Assembly (NCBI GenBank): GCA_028820325.1
Contig: JAPPJO010000117.1
Coordinates: 1 to 64,000 of the forward strand
Direction of reading: 5' to 3'
DNA from: Gammaproteobacteria bacterium
GTDB lineage: Bacteria; Gemmatimonadota; Gemmatimonadetes; Longimicrobiales; Gaopeijiaceae
Length of the DNA: 64,000 nt
In this document: piece after piece, positions 34,160 to 44,800 of the stretch
Numbering within the stretch: the first letter of the stretch is position 1
Layout: each line of letters starts with the position of its first letter
Position numbers and translations under genes: made by a program
The notes under the pieces: model-generated
What the model was told of the DNA's origin: nothing
Databases searched by the model: none
What the model saw: only the letters and a program-made list of their open reading frames with translations

Positions 34160-36819
34160 AGGCCGGATTCCAGCCGCGGTCGCTGATGCGCGCCGCGTTC
34201 CTGCTGGCGCTCGCGATTGCTCCTTCCGTGGCCGCGCCGCTGGCTGCGCAGGCCGAGGCGAGCGCGCTCGCGGCGCTGGAGAGCGGGGAGTACGACGACG
34301 CCATCCGCCAGTTGCGGCGGCTCGCGCGCGGCCGTGACGCCACCGTGGCCGTGCATCGAGCGCTCGCAAGAGCACTCGCCCTGGTGGGACGATACGAGGC
34401 GGCGGAGGAAGCGGCCCGTGACGGCCGCGACCGTTACGGTGCCGCGCTCGAAAACGTGCTCGGCGAAGTGCTGGTGGAACTGGGGCGCCATCAGGAGGCG
34501 GCGGCCAGCTTCCGCGCGGCGATGGCGGGCGGGGCCGACGACCAGGTCACCGCCCGCGTAAACCTTGCGGAGTTGCAGCTGCGCACCGGCCAGCGCGACG
34601 AAGCCATGCGCACCTTCGACGCCTTCATCGACTTCTACAACCGGACCGCCTCGCTGTCGTCCGCCGAGCTCACCGCGGTGGGCATCGCCGTGCGCCATCT
34701 GGGGGTCGAGGAATCGCCACTGCTGCAGGACGCGCTGCGGGCCTACGACGAGGCCGTGGCCGCCGACCCGTCCAACCCGGAACCGCACCTGCGTACGGGA
34801 CAGCTCTTCCTCGATACCTACCGGAGTCCCGACGCACGCGAATCGTATCAGCAGGTGCTCGCCCGCAATCCCCGTCATCCGCAGGCGATCCTGGGGATGG
34901 CCCTGGCGCACGAATTCGACGGCTCGCCCGAGGCCATGGGCACGGCGCGGAGCGCCCTCGAAATCAACCCCGACCTGGTCCCGGCCCGGACGTTGCTGGC
35001 GCGCCTGCATCTGCGTCTGGAGGACTACCCGGCGGCCGAGGAGGAGGCGCGCGCCGCCCTGGAGGTGAACCCGTCGTCGCTGGAGGCGCTCTCGGTGCTC
35101 GCGGCCACCTTCTTCCTGCGCGACCGCCACGAAGACTTCGGGGCGGTGCGGGAGCAGGTGCGCGCGCTGAACCCGGAGTACCCCGGTCTTCTCACCACGG
35201 TGGCCGACATGGCGGTGCAGACCCGCCGCTACGCGGACGCGGTCACGCTCGCCGCCGAAGCCGTGGACATCGATCCCTACTCGTGGAAGGCACGCGGCAT
35301 CCTGGGCATCAACCAGCTGCGGGTGGGCGCGATAGAGGAGGGCCAGGCCGAACTGGAGCGGGCCTTCGCGGGCGATCCCTTCAACCCGTGGTACAAGAAC
35401 ACCCTCGATCTGCTCGACACCTTCGAGCGCTATCGCATCACCGAGACCGAGCACTTCATCATCGCCATCGACGGTCGGGAAGCGGAGCTGCTGGCCCCGT
35501 TGGTGGCCGAGCTGGCCGAGCAGACCTACCAGGCCCTGGCCGAGCGCTACCAGTACGAACCGCCCACACCGATCCGGCTCGAACTCTTTCCCAGCCATGC
35601 GGACTTCTCCGTGCGCACGGTCGGGCTCGCCGGCCTCGGGGCGCTGGGAGTGAGCTTCGGCTCGGTGGTGGCCATGGATTCCCCGTCCGCGCGCGACCGG
35701 GGCGAGTTCAACTGGGCGTCGACCCTCTGGCACGAGATCGCACACGTCTTTCATCTCGCGCTCTCCAACCACCGCGTGCCGCGCTGGCTGGCGGAGGGGT
35801 TCGCCGTCTACGAGCAGCGCCGCGGGGCGCCCTCCTGGGGACACAACCTGAACCCGGGCTTTCTGATCGCCTACAACCAGGGGCGGGTCCTGCCGGTCAG
35901 CCAACTCAACAACGGCTTCGTGCGCCCGAGCTATGGAGACCAGGTGGTCCACTCCTACTACCAGGCGTCCCTGGTCTGCGAGTTGATCGCGCGCGATCAC
36001 GGGCCCGAGGCGCTCGTGGCCATGCTCCGCGAGTACGCGGCGGGCGCCACCACCGAGGAGGTGTTCGAACGGGTGCTGGGCACGGAGATCGAGCGCTTCG
36101 ACCGGATCTTCACGGATTACTTCGAGGATCGCTTTGCCGGGTCGCTGGCGGCGGTCGAGCCCCTGCCCGCGCTGGGTGAACGGGGCTCGCGCGCTCCCGA
36201 CGAAGTGGCGCGACTGGCGGCGGCTCACCCCGGCAACTTCATCGCGCAGATGGCGATGGGTGCGCAGCTCTTCGACGAGGAGAGGTTCGACGAGGCCGAG
36301 GAGTACCTGGCCCGCGCCCGCGACCTGTTCCCGGAGTACGCGGGACCGGGTAGCCCGGGCTGGCTGCTCGCGCGCATCCACATCCAGCGGGGCGACAGCG
36401 GCGGTGCGCTGCGCGAGCTCGAGGCCCTCACCAGCATCGACGAGTCCTTCCTGGAGGCGAATCTGGAAGAGTCGCAACTCAGGGAAGCGGCCGGGGACGG
36501 GACGGGGGCCATCGAGGCCCTGCAGCGGGCCGTGAACATCTACCCGTTCGACGAGGAGACCCACGGCCGGCTGGCCGAACTGGCCGCCGGTCGGGCGCTC
36601 CATCCCGTCGCGGTGCGCGCGCGCGAAGCTCTGGTGGCGCTCGATCCCGTGGACATGGCCGGGGCGCTCTACCAGCTGGCACTGGCGCAGTACCAGGCCG
36701 GCGACGTGGCCAGCGCCCGCCGCACGGTGCTGCGCGCGCTGGAGCGGGCGCCCAACTTCGAAGCCGCCCAGGACCTGCTGATGACCCTGCGCGGCAGCCC
36801 GGAGACACAACCATGGTGA
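34156..36819 (+). CDS. TPR protein with peptidase MA-like domain
   Basis: The 887-residue product begins with a signal peptide and then about ten tetratricopeptide repeats (for example ALVGRYEAAEEAARDGRDRY and ARVNLAELQLRTGQRDEAM). A gluzincin-type zinc site follows around residues 525-560: HEIAHVFHLALSNHRVPRWL and AEGFAVYEQRRG, fitting HExxH plus a downstream Glu, as in the peptidase MA family. More TPRs finish the C-terminus. It should be an exported or periplasmic peptidase with a protein-binding scaffold. GTG start overlaps the upstream stop (GTGA) and the end overlaps the next gene by seven bases. Substrate is unknown. Confidence 0.88.
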   Translation: MKAGFQPRSLMRAAFLLALAIAPSVAAPLAAQAEASALAALESGEYDDAIRQLRRLARGRDATVAVHRALARALALVGRYEAAEEAARDGRDRYGAALENVLGEVLVELGRHQEAAASFRAAMAGGADDQVTARVNLAELQLRTGQRDEAMRTFDAFIDFYNRTASLSSAELTAVGIAVRHLGVEESPLLQDALRAYDEAVAADPSNPEPHLRTGQLFLDTYRSPDARESYQQVLARNPRHPQAILGMALAHEFDGSPEAMGTARSALEINPDLVPARTLLARLHLRLEDYPAAEEEARAALEVNPSSLEALSVLAATFFLRDRHEDFGAVREQVRALNPEYPGLLTTVADMAVQTRRYADAVTLAAEAVDIDPYSWKARGILGINQLRVGAIEEGQAELERAFAGDPFNPWYKNTLDLLDTFERYRITETEHFIIAIDGREAELLAPLVAELAEQTYQALAERYQYEPPTPIRLELFPSHADFSVRTVGLAGLGALGVSFGSVVAMDSPSARDRGEFNWASTLWHEIAHVFHLALSNHRVPRWLAEGFAVYEQRRGAPSWGHNLNPGFLIAYNQGRVLPVSQLNNGFVRPSYGDQVVHSYYQASLVCELIARDHGPEALVAMLREYAAGATTEEVFERVLGTEIERFDRIFTDYFEDRFAGSLAAVEPLPALGERGSRAPDEVARLAAAHPGNFIAQMAMGAQLFDEERFDEAEEYLARARDLFPEYAGPGSPGWLLARIHIQRGDSGGALRELEALTSIDESFLEANLEESQLREAAGDGTGAIEALQRAVNIYPFDEETHGRLAELAAGRALHPVAVRAREALVALDPVDMAGALYQLALAQYQAGDVASARRTVLRALERAPNFEAAQDLLMTLRGSPETQPW

Positions 36820-37688
36820 CGCGGGCGCTGGTAGGGATGGCGGGGCTCGCAGCAACCGCCGCCGCGTGCTTGCTCGCGGCCGCCGCAACCGGTTCGGACA
36901 TCGCGGCCAACGAGCCGACCCCGGAAGCTCGCCCGTCCCTCGCGACCCCGGCGGCGCCCGGTTCGCCGGAGGCCCCCGTCCAGGAAGCGAACATCCCCTA
37001 CGACGGCCGCTTCACCTTCGTGCGCATCCGAACCGACGTCTCCGGGGGGCGGGGGATGCCTCGCAGCTTCCTGCCGGGTGGCCGGCGGGGCTGGGGTCAG
37101 CCGCCCTGGGCGCACGACTACCCGAGGGCCGAGCGCAACCTGGCCAGGATCCTGACCGCGACCACCCTCCTGAACACCTACGAGGGCGGCAGCAACATCC
37201 TCACCTTCGACGACCCTGAGCTCCACAGCTACCCGCTGGCCTACGTCTCCGAGCCCGGCTTCTGGCAGATGGACGAGGCGGAAAAGGAGGGGCTCAGGAG
37301 CTATCTCCTCAAGGGCGGCTTCGTGATCTTCGACGACTTCGGTGGCCCGCGCGACTGGGCCAACTTCGAGGCCCAGATGATGCGGGTGCTTCCCGAAGGG
37401 GTGTTTTACGACCTCCCCGATCTGGACCCCCTGCCGACCGTCTTCGACTCGTTCTTCGAGATCTCCGATCCCGAGGCGCTGGCGCCTCCCTACAGAGGCG
37501 GCTGGCCAGAGTACCATGGCATCTTCGAAGACAACGATCCCGCGAAGCGGCTGATGGTGGTCGCCAACTACAACAACGACCTGGGAGACTACTGGGAGTT
37601 TTCCGACTCCGGATGGCTCCCCATAGATCTGACCAACGAAGCGTACAAGTTCGGTGTCAATTACATCATCTACGCGATGACGCACTGA
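36813..37688 (+). CDS. DUF4159 protein, copy 2
   Basis: This 291-residue paralogue of the operon's first gene has an N-terminal signal or anchor (GLAATAAACLLAAAATG) and the DUF4159 blocks: YDGRFTFVRIRTD, WAHDYPRAERNL, LRSYLLKGGFVIFDDFGGP and KFGVNYIIYAMTH. The line VVANYNNDLGDYWEFSD matches the INWNTDLGDAWEWAED of copy 1. Two copies in one operon suggest a heteromer or two layers of the same assembly. It overlaps the TPR gene, and the MoxR gene follows after 51 bases. Confidence 0.88.
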   Translation: MVTRALVGMAGLAATAAACLLAAAATGSDIAANEPTPEARPSLATPAAPGSPEAPVQEANIPYDGRFTFVRIRTDVSGGRGMPRSFLPGGRRGWGQPPWAHDYPRAERNLARILTATTLLNTYEGGSNILTFDDPELHSYPLAYVSEPGFWQMDEAEKEGLRSYLLKGGFVIFDDFGGPRDWANFEAQMMRVLPEGVFYDLPDLDPLPTVFDSFFEISDPEALAPPYRGGWPEYHGIFEDNDPAKRLMVVANYNNDLGDYWEFSDSGWLPIDLTNEAYKFGVNYIIYAMTH

Positions 37689-37739
37689 CCTCCGTTCCAT
37701 CCCATCCCTTCCCCCTCGGGGGCTCCCGGAGAAACCAGA

Positions 37740-38801
37740 GTGGCCTTCATCAAGAAACCCGCACCGGGCGGCGCCGACGCCCTTCCGTCCCTCGAAGACA
37801 CGGACGACGTCGCGCTGGCCGCGCGCATGACCGCCGGCCGCGACCAGATCCTCAGCGAGCTGCGCAAGGTCATCATCGGGCAGGACGAAGTCATCGAGCA
37901 GGTCCTGCTCACCCTGTTCGTGGGCGGCAACAGCCTGATCGTGGGGGTGCCCGGGCTGGCGAAGACGCTGCTCGTGCACACCATGGCGCAGGTGCTGGAC
38001 CTGAACTTCGCGCGCATCCAGTTCACCCCCGACCTGATGCCCTCGGACATCACCGGAACCGACATCATCCAGGAGGACCCCAAGACCGGGAGGCGCACCA
38101 TGGTGTTCGCTCCCGGCCCCGTGTTCACCAACATCCTGCTCGCCGACGAAATCAACCGGACTCCGCCGAAGACCCAGTCGGCGCTGCTGGAGGCGATGCA
38201 GGAACACCGCGTGACCATCCAGGGACGCACCTACGACCTGGATCCGCCCTTCTTCGTCTTCGCCACCCAGAACCCCATCGAGCTGGAGGGGACCTACCCG
38301 CTGCCGGAGGCCCAGCTCGACCGCTTCATGTTCCACATCATCATGGAGCACCTGCCGGAGGACGATGAACTGGAGGTCGTGCGCGAGACGACGTCGCTGC
38401 AGGACATCGAGTTCTCGCACGCCGTCACCGGCGAGGACCTGATCCGCTTCCAGCAGCTGGTGCGCAAGGTTCCCGTGTCCGACGCGGTGCTGCGCTACGC
38501 GGTGCAGCTCGGACGTACCAGCCGCCCCAGCCCGAACGGCGACAGCCCGGAAGTGATCGGCAAGTGGGTCTCCTTCGGCGCCAGCGTGCGCGGCGCGCAG
38601 AACCTCATCCTGGCCGGGAAGGCGCGGGCGCTCACCCGCGGACGCTACCACGTGAGCTTCGACGACATCCGCGCCCTGTCGAAGCCGGTGCTCCGGCACC
38701 GCGTGCTCACCAACTTCCACGCGGAGTCGGAAGGGATCACCACCGACGAGATCATCGACGAGCTGATCACCCAGGTCCCCACGCCTTCTTCCGGGATGTA
38801 G
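37740..38801 (+). CDS. MoxR-family AAA+ ATPase
   Basis: The 353-residue product is a MoxR ATPase. Walker A is GVPGLAKT, Walker B LLADEINRTPPKTQSALLEAMQE, with the family's FVFATQNPIELEGTYPLPEAQLDRF sensor/loop, and a C-terminal lid with LRYAVQLGRTSRPS and GASVRGAQNLILAGKARAL. MoxR proteins remodel or activate VWA-containing partners, and the next genes encode DUF58 and BatA-like proteins, the classic partners. GTG at 37740 is preceded by cggagaaacc. The residual 51-base gap may hold an internal promoter, but I see none. Confidence 0.96.
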   Translation: MAFIKKPAPGGADALPSLEDTDDVALAARMTAGRDQILSELRKVIIGQDEVIEQVLLTLFVGGNSLIVGVPGLAKTLLVHTMAQVLDLNFARIQFTPDLMPSDITGTDIIQEDPKTGRRTMVFAPGPVFTNILLADEINRTPPKTQSALLEAMQEHRVTIQGRTYDLDPPFFVFATQNPIELEGTYPLPEAQLDRFMFHIIMEHLPEDDELEVVRETTSLQDIEFSHAVTGEDLIRFQQLVRKVPVSDAVLRYAVQLGRTSRPSPNGDSPEVIGKWVSFGASVRGAQNLILAGKARALTRGRYHVSFDDIRALSKPVLRHRVLTNFHAESEGITTDEIIDELITQVPTPSSGM

Positions 38802-38802
38802 C

Positions 38803-39723
38803 ATGGCGCGCACCGCCGTCCGCCCGACCGGTCCGGGGACCGGGTTCATCGACCCGCAGGTCCTCGGGCGCATCCACAACCTCGAGCTGCTGGCGCGCAC
38901 GGTGGTGGACGGCTTCATCAGCGGGCTGCACCGGGCCCCCTTCCTGGGGCTCTCGGTCGACTTCGCCGAGCACCGGCAGTACATGCCCGGCGACGACATA
39001 CGCAGAATCGACTGGCGCCTTTTCGCGCGCAGCGACCGCTTCTACCTGAAGCACTACGAGGCGGATTCGAACGCCAACTTCCTCGTCGTCCTCGACATCT
39101 CCCGCTCCATGACCTTCCAGCAGGACGGTATCTCCAAGCTGGACTACGGGCGTTACCTGGCGGCGTGCCTGACGTACTTCTCCAGGCAGCAGAGGGACCG
39201 GGTGGGCCTCCTCACCATCGCCGGGGAGATCGTGGACTACATCCCGCCGGCGGCCGGTCACCTCGACCTCGTGCTACACGCCATCGACCGCATCGAGGCC
39301 GGGGGCGCCGGCACCCTGGCCGAACCGCTCTTCGAGCTTACCGGCCGCATCGGGCGGCGGGGCATCATGGTGGTGATCTCGGATTTCTACGAGGAGCCCC
39401 AGGCGGTGGTGGACGCGGTGAAGGATCTGCGCTACGCCGGCCACGACGTCATCGTCTTCCATCTTCTGGATCCCGCCGAGCTCGACTTTCCCTTTGAGAG
39501 GCCGGCAAGCTTCCAGGACCTCGAGTCCGAGGCGCGCCTGCCCGTGGTGCCGGGGCGGCTCCGGGAGGGGTACCGCGAACTCATCCGCGACCACACCGAG
39601 ACGCTGTCGCGACGTTTCGTCGAGCACCGTATCGACTACGCGCTCTTCAACACGGGGACGCCCCTCGACTACGCCCTCTTCAGCTACCTGTCCGCACGCC
39701 AGAGGCTGACCCGAGTCCGATGA
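38803..39723 (+). CDS. DUF58 protein
   Basis: The 306-residue product has the DUF58 signature YMPGDDIRRIDWRLFARSD and a following VWA-like domain with a MIDAS-type LDISRSM (VVLDISRSMTF). It has no transmembrane segment, so it should be cytoplasmic and interact with MoxR. It starts one base after the MoxR stop and overlaps the BatA-like gene by ATGA, so it is tightly coupled. Function in the family is inferred to be assembly or maturation of envelope or periplasmic components. Confidence 0.95.
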   Translation: MARTAVRPTGPGTGFIDPQVLGRIHNLELLARTVVDGFISGLHRAPFLGLSVDFAEHRQYMPGDDIRRIDWRLFARSDRFYLKHYEADSNANFLVVLDISRSMTFQQDGISKLDYGRYLAACLTYFSRQQRDRVGLLTIAGEIVDYIPPAAGHLDLVLHAIDRIEAGGAGTLAEPLFELTGRIGRRGIMVVISDFYEEPQAVVDAVKDLRYAGHDVIVFHLLDPAELDFPFERPASFQDLESEARLPVVPGRLREGYRELIRDHTETLSRRFVEHRIDYALFNTGTPLDYALFSYLSARQRLTRVR

Positions 39724-41843
39724 GTGCCCTCGCCTTCCTCGCCCCCCTGTTCCTCCTGGGCCTCGGCTTCCTGGTGTGGCCGGTGCTCGTGCACCTGGTG
39801 CAGAAGGACCGCAAGGAGGTGGTCGAGTTTCCCTCGCTGATGTTCCTCGAGCGGGTTCCCTACAAGTCGACGCGGCGCCAGAAGATTCGCCACTGGCTGT
39901 TGCTGCTGATGCGGCTCGCGGCGCTGAGTTTGCTCATCGCCGCATTCGCGCGCCCGTTCATGGACCGCGACGATGTCGCCCTGGGGGGAGCGCCGGTGGC
40001 GCGCGAGGTGGTGATCCTCGTCGATCGTTCGTACAGCATGGACTACGGCGACCGGTGGGCAGACGCCCTTGCCGGCGCCCGCGCGGCGGTCCGCCAACTG
40101 GGCCCGGAGGACCGCGCCTCGCTGGTGTTCTTCTCGGCCGGCGCCACCCTGGCGGTTCGCTCGACCACCGACCGCACGGTGCTCTTCGCCGCCCTGGATA
40201 CGGCCGAGCCGGGCTCCGGCGCCACCCGCTTCGGCCCCGCGCTCGACCTCGCGCGCACCGTGTTGGAGCAGTCGAACCTCCCGGGCCGGCACGCCGTGGT
40301 GATCTCCGACTTCCAGCGCGAGGGATGGGACGGCGACGAAGGGGCGCGCCTGCCTCCGGGGACCACCGTGGACCCGGTGGTGGTAACCGGACCGTACGAG
40401 GGCGACCTGGCCGTCGGCCAGCTCCTCTTCCAGCGAAGCTACCGCGACGGGCTGGAGAGGGTCGAGACCCTGGCCCGCCTCGTCAACTCCGGGGATCGCG
40501 AGGTCGAGGAGGTGGAGGTGGTCCTGGAGCTGGACGGCAGACCCGTCGGTTCGTCGGCGGCAACGCTCGGGCCCAACGCCACCGCGCTGGTCACGCTGCC
40601 GGCGTTCACCCTGAGCGAACCGTTCACGCGCGGGTCGGTCCGGGTCCCGGCCGACGGCCTGCCCGCCAACGACGTCGCCCACTTCGTGCTGTCGCCGGGC
40701 GAGGGGTTCTCGGTGCTGGTGGTGGAGGACGGCGGCGAGCCCAGGGACCCGAGCCTGTACCTCGACCAGGCGCTGGCCATCGGCACCGATCCCGCCTTCG
40801 ATGTCGATGCCACGACCGTGGGTGCGATGACCGCGGGCGACCTGGCCGGCCGGTCGGTGGTGATCCTCAACGGCTCGCGGCCGCCGCGGGGGGCGGTGGG
40901 GGCGCTCCTGCGCGAATTCGTGGAAGACGGCGGCGGCCTGGTGGTCATTCTCGGCGAACGGAGCAGCTGGCCCGCCGACGGGCCCGACCTCCTCCCCGGT
41001 CCGGTGGGGCCGGTGATGGAACCGGAGTGGCGCGAGGGCCGCGGCGGCACGCTGGGCCGCATCGACTACACCCACCCCGTCTTCGCCCTCTTCGCCGCCC
41101 CCCGCAGCGGCGACCTCACCGACGCCAACTTCTTCCGCTACCGCAACGTGGAGCTCGCGGGGGCGGAGGGCGTGCTGGCCCGCTTCGACAACGGCGCGGT
41201 GGCGCTGGCGGAACGGCAGGTGGGCGAGGGCCGTGTGCTGCTGTGGACGTCGATGCTCGACAACTACTGGAACGACATGGTCCTGCAGCCCATCTTCCTG
41301 CCCTTCGTGCACCAGTTGGTCAAGCACGCCGGGAGCTTCCGTCCTCCCACGCCCTCCTACACCGTGGACGACGTGCTCAACCTCTCGGGACAGGGCGAAG
41401 GACGGGAAGCCGATCGCCTCCTCGCCGGCGTCGCGCAGGACGACAGGGACGGACTGGTCGCGCTTTCGCCCTCCAATCGTTCCATTGACGTGAGCGGAGC
41501 GGCCCGACCCGGCTTTCTGGCGCTCGCGGAGCAGGGCTTCTACGAGCTGCGCGGCGGGGGCGGGGGAGGAGGGCCGGGCACACCGGCAGTCGCGGTGAAC
41601 GTCAACCTCGGGGAAGCGGATCTCGAGGCGATGGACCCCGAGGAGTTCGCCGGGTCCATCACCAGTCCGGACGTCGGCGCGGAAGGCGCAGCCGGCGCCG
41701 AACTCGGGCCGGAGGACAGGGAACGGCGCCAGGGAATCTGGTGGTATCTGCTGGTGGCGGCGTTCCTGCTTCTGGCACTGGAGACGATTGTCTCCAATTA
41801 TTTGTCACGAAAGGCCGCCAGCCTGCCATCGGGAGCACCGTAG
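39720..41843 (+). CDS. BatA-like N-terminal domain and VWA membrane protein
   Basis: The 707-residue product starts with the BatA N-terminal hydrophobic module (FLAPLFLLGLGFLVWPVLVH, then the second helix IRHWLLLLMRLAALSLLIAAF). A VWA domain follows with MIDAS-like VDRSYSMDYGD and later SDFQREGWDG. Toward the C-terminus are a glutamine-amidotransferase-like stretch (REFVEDGGGLVVILGERSS), a Gly-rich linker (GGGGGGGPGTP) and a last transmembrane helix (GIWWYLLVAAFLLLALETIV). The family is termed aerotolerance regulator in older annotation, a name with little support here. It overlaps DUF58 by four bases. Confidence 0.92.
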   Translation: MSALAFLAPLFLLGLGFLVWPVLVHLVQKDRKEVVEFPSLMFLERVPYKSTRRQKIRHWLLLLMRLAALSLLIAAFARPFMDRDDVALGGAPVAREVVILVDRSYSMDYGDRWADALAGARAAVRQLGPEDRASLVFFSAGATLAVRSTTDRTVLFAALDTAEPGSGATRFGPALDLARTVLEQSNLPGRHAVVISDFQREGWDGDEGARLPPGTTVDPVVVTGPYEGDLAVGQLLFQRSYRDGLERVETLARLVNSGDREVEEVEVVLELDGRPVGSSAATLGPNATALVTLPAFTLSEPFTRGSVRVPADGLPANDVAHFVLSPGEGFSVLVVEDGGEPRDPSLYLDQALAIGTDPAFDVDATTVGAMTAGDLAGRSVVILNGSRPPRGAVGALLREFVEDGGGLVVILGERSSWPADGPDLLPGPVGPVMEPEWREGRGGTLGRIDYTHPVFALFAAPRSGDLTDANFFRYRNVELAGAEGVLARFDNGAVALAERQVGEGRVLLWTSMLDNYWNDMVLQPIFLPFVHQLVKHAGSFRPPTPSYTVDDVLNLSGQGEGREADRLLAGVAQDDRDGLVALSPSNRSIDVSGAARPGFLALAEQGFYELRGGGGGGGPGTPAVAVNVNLGEADLEAMDPEEFAGSITSPDVGAEGAAGAELGPEDRERRQGIWWYLLVAAFLLLALETIVSNYLSRKAASLPSGAP

Positions 41844-41879
41844 GCGGGCAGGCATCGCACCGGAGAAGGGGGAGCAGAG

Positions 41880-44800
41880 GTGCCTACACGACTCAACCAC
41901 CGCGCCAGACTCGAGCTTCTCGACGCCATTCGCCACGTGCGAACCCGCTGGCGCATGCGCATCGCGCTGCGCGGGCTGGCCGCGCTGCTCGGGATCGGGC
42001 TGGTCGCCTTCCTGGTGTCCTCCTGGGGGATGGAAGGCAGCCGCTTCAGCCCCGCGGTAGTGAACGGCTTCCGCATCTTCACTTGGCTCTCGCTGCTCGT
42101 GGTGGGAGTCTGGTTCCTCGTGCGCCCGCTCTGGCGGCGGCCTTCCGATGCGCAGGTCGCGCTCTATCTGGAAGAGCACGAGCCATCCCTCAAGGCCGCG
42201 GTCCTGAGCGCGATCGACGCGGGGGCCGACCCCGAGGCCGCGGGCACGGCGCACTCGCCCGCGCTGGTGCAGCGGCTCATGGAGTCCGCGGTCAAGAAGG
42301 CGCGCGCCGTGGATGGCGGACACCGGATCGAGCGGGCGGGGTTGTTCCGCTGGACCGCGGCCGTCGCCGGCATCGCGCTCGCCATCCTCATCATCTTCCT
42401 GACCGGCCCGGCCTTCCTGCGCACCGGCGCCTCGGCACTGCTCTCGCCGACGGCGGACGCGGCGGAGGTCAACCCCTACTCGATCGAGGTGACCCCGGGC
42501 AACGTCACCATCACGCGCGGCTCGGATCTGCGCATCGCGGCGCGCAACCTGGGTTTCGACGCCGTCGACGCGGAACTCTTCCTGCGCACCGGCTCCGACG
42601 GTGAATTTCGCCCCCTGTCCATGCTTCTGGCAGGTGACACGGGCGAGGAGGATGTCGGGGAGTTCGAAGTGGTGCTCTTCGGCGTGGAAGACGTCACCGA
42701 GTATTTCGTGCGCTCCTCCGGCGTGCAGTCGGACCTGTACCGAATCGATGTGGAGATCCTGCCGTACGTGGACCGGCTCGAGCTGGTGTACGACTTCCCG
42801 GCCTATACCGGGCTTCCCGACCGCACCATCGACGACGGCGGCGACATCGCGGTGCTGCGCGGAACCCGCGTCCACCTGCGCGCCTTCCCCACGATTCCCG
42901 CCCCGCGCGCAAACCTGTGGCGCGACGACGCGCTGGCGAGCGAGCTGACGCCCGCCGAGGACGGCTCCTTCACCGGATCCTTCGTGGTGGAGCAGAACGG
43001 CTTCTACCACCTCGAGATGGAGAGCGCGCGCGCCGGGCTGGTGCCCGCCTCGCCCCAGTACACCATCGACGTGCTGAACGACCAGCCTCCGTCGCTCTCC
43101 TTCACCCGCCCCGGCCGCGACACGCGCGCCACGGCTCTCGAGGAGTTCTTCATCGAGGCGCGCGCCAACGACGACTACGGCATCCGGCAACTCGAGCTCG
43201 TTTTCTCGGTCAACGGCGGCGAGGAACAGACCGTCGAGCTGTTCGGCTCCGGGGCCGCGCCCCTGAGCGAGGTGAGCGCGGGCTACACGTTCTTCCTGGA
43301 GGAGTACGAGCTCGTCCCGGGCGACATCATCTCCTATTACGCCAAGGCGCGCGACAACGCGGGCATGGGCAGCCAGGAGGCCATCAGCGACATCTACTTC
43401 CTCCAGATCCGCCGCTTCGACACCGAGTTCCGCCAGGCTGAGCAGCAGCCCGGAGGCGGCGGCGGTGGTGGCGGCGGTGGCCAGATGGGCGGCGAACAGG
43501 AGCTTTCCGAACAGCAGCGGGAGGTCATCTCGGCGACCTTCAACCTGAACCGGGACCGCGACCGCTACTCGCCGGAGGGGTTCAGCGAGGGGCTGGTCGT
43601 GGTGCGGCTCTCGCAGGAGAGGCTTCGCGACCAGGTTGCGACCCTGACGACGCGTCTCAACAACCGGGGCGTGGTGCGCGATCCCGAGTTCGAGCAGATC
43701 GCCCAGTTGCTGCCGCAGGCGATGGAGGAGATGGAGGCCGCCATGGAGCGGCTCGACGCCGCCGATCCGGAAGGGGCGCTCTCCGAGGAACAGCAGGCGC
43801 TCCAGTACCTCCTGCGCGCGGAAGCGCTCTACGACGAGGTGCAGGTGAGCCAGCAGCAGGGCGGCGGAGGCGGAGGCGGGGGCGGCGGGCCCAACGCGGA
43901 CGACCTCGCCGACCTCTTCGAGTTGGAGCTGGACAAGCTCAAGAACCAGTACGAGAGCGTGCAGCGCGGCGAGCGCCAGCAGGCCGACGAGCAGATCGAC
44001 GAGACGCTCGAGCGCCTGCGCGAACTGGCCCGGCGCCAGGAGCAGGAGGCCGAGCGCCAGCAGCGCCTCGCCAACCGCTCGCAGGGTTCCGCCGGGGGCG
44101 GCGCACAGAACCAGCGCTCGCTCGCCGATGAGGTGGAGGAGGAGGCACGGCGCCTGGAGGAGCTCTCGCGCATGCAGTCCAACCAGCGCCTGGCGGAGAC
44201 CGCGCGCCAGCTTCAGGACGCCGCCAACGCGATGCGCGAAGCGGCAGCCGCCAGAGGAGGCGAGGCCGCCGCCGATGCGCGTTCCGCACTCGACCGGCTG
44301 CGGGCCGCGCGGCGACTGCTGGAGCGCGATCAGTCCGGGCGCATCGAGCGGGACGCGCAGGATGCCCTGCAGCGGAGCGAGGAGCTGATCGAGGAGCAGC
44401 TCGACGTCGCCGAGGAATCGGTGGACATCTCCGGCGCCGACCAGGTGACCGCGGAACGCATGCGCAGGCTCATCGAGCGCAAGAACGAGATGTCCACGGA
44501 GGTGGCCGACCTGGAGCGGCAGATCGACGAGATGTCGGCGGAGGCCGGCTCCGAACAGCAGCAGGCGGCCGAGTCGTTCGACGATGCCCTGCGCAACATC
44601 CGCGACAACAAGATCAGGGAACGCATCCAGTACTCGCGCGGGCTGCCTGGCGCGCGCAGCCCCGACTTCACGCGCGATTTCGAGCAGCAGACCACCGAGC
44701 ACCTGATGGAGCTGCGGGACCAGTTGCGGCAGGCGTCGGAAGCGATCGGCGAGCCGGTGGACGACCGCACCATGGAGTCACTCGACCAGGCCCGCGACAT